Shown here: positions 6,097-10,273 of the stretch, piece after piece | Layout: the number at the start of each line of letters is the position of its first letter | Numbering within the stretch: the stretch's first letter is position 1 | Assembly: GCA_938045215.1 (NCBI GenBank) | Contig: CALINF010000236.1 | Location: 1 to 10,273 of the forward strand | From: an uncultured Halieaceae bacterium | GTDB lineage: Bacteria > Pseudomonadota > Gammaproteobacteria > Pseudomonadales > Halieaceae | Direction: 5' to 3' | Length of the DNA stretch: 10,273 bases | Position numbers and translations under genes: made by a program | The notes under the pieces: model-generated | What the model saw: the letters and a program-made list of their open reading frames with translations, nothing else | Databases searched by the model: none | What the model was told of the DNA's origin: nothing

Positions 6097-9042
6097 CTAC
6101 AGCTCGATTGTTTGCATATTCAGTGCTTCTCGCAACCCTGCGGAGTCCGCCAGATGATCGCTATTTGAAACAACGGCGGTGCTGGCGAGCTCCGGTCGCA
6201 GATAGGTTTCTGTGACGCGCTTAAGGTCATCGAGAGTGACGGCAAGAATGCCAGCTCGCAATGCTTCTCGCTGCGCGTGAGTTCGGCCGAACAGACGATT
6301 GTGGAAATGGTGCTTCGCCTCTCCCGCTGGTGAGCTGGGTTTGTCCATGGAGCCAATGACTCCCAGTATGGCCTCCTCAAGGGCACGATAATCGTGCTTT
6401 GACTCCAGCAACCAGGCGATAGAGTTATCGAAATCATTCAGCGTGTCTGTGAGGCGGGGATCCCGATAGGAGTAGAAGCGAAAAGCGGCGATTCCTGCGT
6501 CCTGGCTCGCGCCTCCGCCATAGGCGCCACCTTGTTCGCGGATAGTTCTGTGCAGGAATCCGTTTCTGAGAAAGCCACCCAATACTATTAGTGCAGCTGC
6601 ATCTTGGTGGCCCACCGGAACTGTGGGGTAGGCCCGCGCGCAGAAATTAACAGCAGTATTGGCGATCCAGAATTCGGCACGCTGCTCCCGGGTTGGCGCC
6701 AGTGCTAATACACCCGCGCTCTTGTCTGATGATTGCTGCCAGATGCCGCGAATTGCCGCCTCAACGCTATTGAGCTGATGAGCTTCAGCAATCGCGAGAA
6801 TCTGAAAAGGCGCCTGTATTTGTTGTTCATGTATGTCTGCCAAGGACGCAGCAAACCCTGCCAGTGCAGTATCATCCTTTAGTGAATCATCAAGGCGCTT
6901 GATCGACTGTATGCCAGCCAGACCCGACAACTCATGATTAAGCTTTGCCAAGGGGCTCATGCCCGCGCTGGCTGCGGCCATTGCCAGTCCATGGCCATTG
7001 CCCGTTACCGACTGCTCACGTCGAGCGCGCTGTTGGTTCACTATGTCTCGAATACGGCTCAACTCAGTGAAACCCACTTTGTGCAAGGTGTCGTGGAGTA
7101 ACTCCGCCTGCGCTGTGCTATTTCGGATGAGCGCTTTTGAAGACAGTACAATATTGGCGGTTATCTGCTGTTCGTCTTCCACGCTGCCTCTTATTGAGGT
7201 AAATGCATTGATTGCGCCTACGGTAGAAGATTGGCGATTCTGGGTGGCCAGATAATCGTCGCTACCTAGTCCCAGTTCGGTCAGCATATTGGTGTAGTAG
7301 GGCAGGTGAGTCAGCTGCTCGTCGCTGAGCGCAGCCACTGGCGCGACGATCTGCTGGTATACCAGTCCATTGGTACCCTGACCATAACCTGTCAGCGTAA
7401 TGCCATTGTCGTAAGAGGTCTGGCAGGTGAGCTCCGGGAGTCCTGCGGGTACATCGCTCAGTTCAACTTTGGGCAGAATGCTCTCGTCGTCTTCCTGCTT
7501 TTGCCGCTCCGACAGTTTCTGTGCCAGGTCAATAACCCCCTGCTGTTGCTGTGGGTTCATGCCGGATTTGATTGCGTCCAGTCGCGAGCGTTCCGCTTGC
7601 CTGCGCCGTTCTGACAGTGTCTGGTCGGGGCTCATAACCAGCGTAACGCGATGTGGATTTTTCAGTAGCAGCTTGCTCGCGAGGTTGCGGATGTAATCGG
7701 GGTTGGTGATACGCTCTCGCAACGTGTCGATGACCGGATCCAGGTTTAACACGGCAATAGGATCGCTGTAGTGGGTTGCACAGCCCAGCGCCTGCAAAAT
7801 CAGCTGCAATCCATAGGGGTAGCTGTCACCGCTGATTTCTCGCTGGTGCAGCTCCAACTGATGCAGGACGGCCTCCAGGCGCTCCAGTGGCACCCCGTCC
7901 ACGGCTACCTGAGTGATCACATTCGTGACCAACTGCTCAAGAGCGTCAGTGTGTTCGGCCTCACTACCCTCAATGCCACAAACAAATACCAGTTCACGCA
8001 TGCTGTCTTCGAGGCCGCATAGCGGAGAGGGCGCCAGTCCCAGGTCAGTAATTTCCAGTGCGTGTTGCAGTGGCGAGGCGCTGTTGTCCAGCAATACACT
8101 CGACAGGAGCTGAGCTTCCAGCATCTCCTCAAGATTGGTGCTCTCGCCCAGCATCCAGCCCATTACAATGTGGGTTTTTCGGTCCATGTCGCCGGACTCA
8201 TCAAGGGCGTAAACTTCTTGCACACGCAGTGGTGAGGTAAGCCGTTTTTCTGCCTGTACCGCAATGCGATCGTCCAGTTTACCGAATCGACTCAGGGCCT
8301 TCTCTTCAAATGCCAATTGGTGCTCTGAGGCGGGAATGTCACCAAAAGTCATGAAAATCGCGTTGGTTGGATGGTAATGGCTTTTGTAGAACGCTTTGAG
8401 ATCCTCGTAGCTGAGATCGGGAATATGGGCCGGGTCACCACCACTGTTGTAGTGGTAGGTGGTGGTTGGGAACAGGTGATGACAGAGTGTTTGCCAAAGT
8501 GTGCTGCTGACTGAGCTCATCGCTCCCTTCATTTCATTGAATACGACACCCTTGTACACCAGCTTGCCGTCAGCACTGTTTGGCTCCTCAAACTCAACAC
8601 GATGACCTTCCTGCGCAAAATCCAGCGGATCCAGGCGCGAAAAGAAAACGGCATCCAGATAGACATCCAGCAGGTTGTCGAAGTCCTTGCGATTCTGGCT
8701 GGCGAATGGATAGGCCGTCCAGTCTGAACTGGTAAACGCATTCATAAACGTGTTCAGGGAGCGACGCAGCATCATGAAGAAGGGGTCACGCACCGGGAAT
8801 CGCTCGCTACCGCATAGCGCAGTATGTTCCAGAATGTGGGCCACGCCAGTCGAATCGTGCGGGACCGTGCGTAATGCCACGAGAAATACATTCTCGGTGC
8901 TATCTGCGGCAAGGTGGTAATGCATGGCGCCAGTCTTGACGTGCTCGTACTGCTCCACTCGAACATTCAGCGACGGGATAGTCTCGCTGCGAAGTTCACG
9001 AAAAGCGGAATGTTCCGATTTGGTTGCTGGTACGTTGGTCAT
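6097..9042 (-). CDS. M16C-family zinc metallopeptidase (PreP/Cym1-like, insulinase superfamily)
   Basis: A 981-residue protein, the usual full length for the single-chain M16C group (presequence protease PreP, Cym1, human PITRM1). The inverted zinc motif HILEH gives ligands H69 and H73 with catalytic base E72. The third ligand is probably E170 in VVFNEMKG. The C-terminal half carries the conserved R835/Y841 pair in REQGGAYGGG, needed for substrate binding in this superfamily. Both halves of the clamshell are therefore present and the enzyme should be active. There is no signal peptide, so it is probably cytoplasmic and degrades short unfolded peptides; organellar relatives clear targeting peptides. 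The ATG at 9042 has only a weak AGAG site. It lies 93 bases after the cyclotransferase gene on the same strand. A role in clearing signal-peptide remnants is an inference. Confidence 0.93.
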   Translation of the reverse strand: MTNVPATKSEHSAFRELRSETIPSLNVRVEQYEHVKTGAMHYHLAADSTENVFLVALRTVPHDSTGVAHILEHTALCGSERFPVRDPFFMMLRRSLNTFMNAFTSSDWTAYPFASQNRKDFDNLLDVYLDAVFFSRLDPLDFAQEGHRVEFEEPNSADGKLVYKGVVFNEMKGAMSSVSSTLWQTLCHHLFPTTTYHYNSGGDPAHIPDLSYEDLKAFYKSHYHPTNAIFMTFGDIPASEHQLAFEEKALSRFGKLDDRIAVQAEKRLTSPLRVQEVYALDESGDMDRKTHIVMGWMLGESTNLEEMLEAQLLSSVLLDNSASPLQHALEITDLGLAPSPLCGLEDSMRELVFVCGIEGSEAEHTDALEQLVTNVITQVAVDGVPLERLEAVLHQLELHQREISGDSYPYGLQLILQALGCATHYSDPIAVLNLDPVIDTLRERITNPDYIRNLASKLLLKNPHRVTLVMSPDQTLSERRRQAERSRLDAIKSGMNPQQQQGVIDLAQKLSERQKQEDDESILPKVELSDVPAGLPELTCQTSYDNGITLTGYGQGTNGLVYQQIVAPVAALSDEQLTHLPYYTNMLTELGLGSDDYLATQNRQSSTVGAINAFTSIRGSVEDEQQITANIVLSSKALIRNSTAQAELLHDTLHKVGFTELSRIRDIVNQQRARREQSVTGNGHGLAMAAASAGMSPLAKLNHELSGLAGIQSIKRLDDSLKDDTALAGFAASLADIHEQQIQAPFQILAIAEAHQLNSVEAAIRGIWQQSSDKSAGVLALAPTREQRAEFWIANTAVNFCARAYPTVPVGHQDAAALIVLGGFLRNGFLHRTIREQGGAYGGGASQDAGIAAFRFYSYRDPRLTDTLNDFDNSIAWLLESKHDYRALEEAILGVIGSMDKPSSPAGEAKHHFHNRLFGRTHAQREALRAGILAVTLDDLKRVTETYLRPELASTAVVSNSDHLADSAGLREALNMQTIEL

Positions 9043-9078
9043 AGTAGTCTCTGGGTCCGAAGTAGGGCGGTTCTGGTT

Positions 9079-9106
9079 GTCTATGCAAGCCTGCGTTGGC
9101 TGACAA
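9079..9106 (-). promoter_or_regulatory. Weak sigma-70-like promoter candidate before the M16 peptidase gene
   Basis: On the minus strand TTGTCA (9106-9101, five of six to the -35 consensus) is followed after 16 bases by TAGACA (9084-9079), a poor -10. It sits in the 93-base gap between the cyclotransferase and M16 genes. It would allow separate expression of the peptidase, but the match is marginal. Confidence 0.2.
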
Positions 9107-9135
9107 TGGCGCGGGGTGGCTGGCGGTGCTGCATT

Positions 9136-9936
9136 CTAACGTGTTTTATCGTCCATGCGAGTTTCTGTGATTGAGCGACTGGGTATCAATTCAATTTGAT
9201 AGAGGAAAGGCCAGCGCTTACCTGTCACCCAGATCTTCCCACTGTCTTGTTCGTAGGCAATGCCGTTGAGTACATCGGTGTCTGGCTGGCGTTCTTTCGC
9301 GGGTAATAAACCTGTCAAATCGATGTTGCCTGTGACGTTACCACTCTCGGGGTCGATGATGACGATGCGGTCGGTCTGAAAGACGTTGGCCCAGATCATA
9401 CCTTCGATCCATTCCAGTTCATTGAGCTTGCCTACCGGAAGGCCCGATTCCATTACAGATAGCGACCGGGTCAGTCGCTGCTCCCTGGGGTCAATAAAAA
9501 ACAGCCGGTTGCTGCCATCGCTCAGAATCAGGTTCTTACCGTCATGGGTCAGCCCCCATCCTTGCGTGGGTATCTTTGATACCTCCAGCATTTCAAGTGA
9601 CTCGCGCTGGTAGGTGAACATCAGGCCACTTCGCCAGGTGAGTTGGTAAACGCGATCTTCCAGCACCGTGACGCCTTCACCAAACAGTCTCGGGTCTAAC
9701 GGATGCTCGTGATTGAGTGTCTGGTCGGGCCAGTCGTAGCGCAGAAGCCTGGATTCGCCGTAGCGGCCTGTACTCACATACAGCTGTCCGTCGATAATTT
9801 GCAGCCCCTGCACAAAGAGCGATCGATCCTGCGGTTTGGTTGCCACAACCTTGTAGTCAAACTGTTCAATCGCGACAGCGGACAGGCTATTGAGTGCGAG
9901 ACCCAGTAGGCAGGCGAGTACAGGAATGCTTCGCAT
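9136..9936 (-). CDS. Glutaminyl-peptide cyclotransferase (plant/bacterial-type glutamine cyclotransferase)
   Basis: A 266-residue secreted enzyme that converts N-terminal glutamine of peptides and proteins to pyroglutamate. It has a signal peptide (1-22, AVA|IE), so it acts in the periplasm. The remainder is a five-bladed beta-propeller of the papaya/Xanthomonas QC family, not the zinc-dependent animal type. Family signatures run in order: LFVQGLQ (40-46), STGRYGES (55-62), FGEGVT (85-90), YQLTWRSG (97-104), GWGLT (126-130), LSDGS (138-142), LNELEW (171-176), ANVFQTDR (183-190), VLNGIAY (222-228) and TGKRWP (238-243). The conserved acid and lysine positions (E87, E173, K240) are kept. It starts 12 bases after mnmC, and its ribosome site (AGAGG) overlaps the end of mnmC with long spacing, so the two are probably co-transcribed. 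The natural substrate is unknown. Confidence 0.93.
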   Translation of the reverse strand: MRSIPVLACLLGLALNSLSAVAIEQFDYKVVATKPQDRSLFVQGLQIIDGQLYVSTGRYGESRLLRYDWPDQTLNHEHPLDPRLFGEGVTVLEDRVYQLTWRSGLMFTYQRESLEMLEVSKIPTQGWGLTHDGKNLILSDGSNRLFFIDPREQRLTRSLSVMESGLPVGKLNELEWIEGMIWANVFQTDRIVIIDPESGNVTGNIDLTGLLPAKERQPDTDVLNGIAYEQDSGKIWVTGKRWPFLYQIELIPSRSITETRMDDKTR

Positions 9937-9948
9937 GACGCTATCTAA

Positions 9949-10273
9949 TTACCTCTTCTGGCGAGCGAGATCGCGTATCAGGAACCGTGCCGGCGCTACG
10001 GCGCGCGACAGCTCACGGCTGAGCGGTGGTAGTTCGCCGCAAATAGTACTGGCCAGCAGTTCTGCACACAATGGTGTTGAGGTAAGACCACGTGAGCCAT
10101 GCCCCGTGGATAGGTACAGACCCGGCAGATAGCGGCCGCACTGGTCGATCTGTTGTCGGGCATTGTCACGCAGTGCCGCGAAGACATTCAGGAAGGGTTT
10201 GATGTCAGGCACTGGCCCTGCAAGCGGTAAATAGTCTGGGCTGGCGCAGCGAAATCCGGTTCGACCTGTCAGG
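9949..10273 (-). CDS. mnmC: tRNA 5-methylaminomethyl-2-thiouridine biosynthesis bifunctional protein MnmC, C-terminal fragment
   Basis: The frame is open from the right edge of the window to a TAA at 9949-9951, giving the last 107 residues. The GTG at 10212 is internal. The fragment reads GFRCASPDYLPLAGPVPD near its beginning, then LYLSTGHGSRGLTSTPLCAELLAS, and ends RFLIRDLARQKR. This matches the end of the FAD-dependent oxidoreductase domain of MnmC, where E. coli has GIRCATRDHLPMVGNVPD and ALGSRGLCSAPLCAEILA. The GSRGL stretch contributes to FAD binding. MnmC completes the mnm5s2U wobble base of tRNAs: this domain removes carboxymethyl from cmnm5s2U, and the other domain, outside the window, methylates the product. 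The cyclotransferase gene follows after 12 bases. Confidence 0.9.
   Translation of the reverse strand, partial: LTGRTGFRCASPDYLPLAGPVPDIKPFLNVFAALRDNARQQIDQCGRYLPGLYLSTGHGSRGLTSTPLCAELLASTICGELPPLSRELSRAVAPARFLIRDLARQKR

Noticed and set aside
6120..8966. Many 60-105 codon frames on both strands within the M16 peptidase gene.
   Set aside because: They lie inside an intact 981-residue family member and show no independent features.

Overview
The window looks like ordinary chromosomal sequence from a gammaproteobacterium, probably a marine one. The mnmC end, the CpxRA-like two-component pair and the TauD homologue all resemble gammaproteobacterial forms. This is a judgement from remembered protein families, not from a search. 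There is no rRNA, tRNA, CRISPR array or insertion sequence, and no gene-free stretch longer than about 250 bases.

Layout from left to right. (1) The last 83 codons of an AGCS-type sodium:amino-acid symporter run off the left edge (+). (2) A convergent TauD-like Fe(II)/2-oxoglutarate dioxygenase follows (-). (3) Bases 1268-3767 (+) hold a compact four-gene cassette: a predicted outer-membrane beta-barrel, a 100-residue Sec-exported peptide precursor, a 97-residue protein with two membrane helices, and a stand-alone periplasmic C39-family cysteine peptidase. (4) Convergent to it lies a CpxR/CpxA-like response regulator and histidine kinase operon (-), with a perfect 9-bp tandem direct repeat of 10-bp period upstream that looks like its autoregulatory box. 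(5) Then come a large M16C (PreP-type) metallopeptidase, a periplasmic glutaminyl-peptide cyclotransferase and the C-terminal end of mnmC, all on the minus strand and read in the order mnmC, cyclotransferase, M16C.

The most unusual part is the 1268-3767 cassette. C39 peptidases normally sit at the N-terminus of bacteriocin ABC exporters and cut leaders after a double glycine. Here the peptidase has no ABC transporter and carries its own signal or anchor sequence. The neighbouring peptide has a Sec signal sequence followed by an internal segment shaped like a double-glycine leader (LEEDVLQETDGR), then a hydrophobic, aromatic-rich C-terminal 38 residues. With an outer-membrane barrel in the same cassette, this suggests a Sec-dependent, periplasm-processed secreted peptide or surface-fibre system. 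It is similar in logic to the Pseudomonas Fap functional-amyloid system, where FapD is a C39-like protein and FapF an outer-membrane barrel, but with a different, much smaller substrate and an added inner-membrane protein. The function is inferred; the component architecture is visible in the sequence.

The remaining genes are standard housekeeping or envelope functions. The two-component pair probably monitors the envelope, but nothing in the window links it directly to the cassette.
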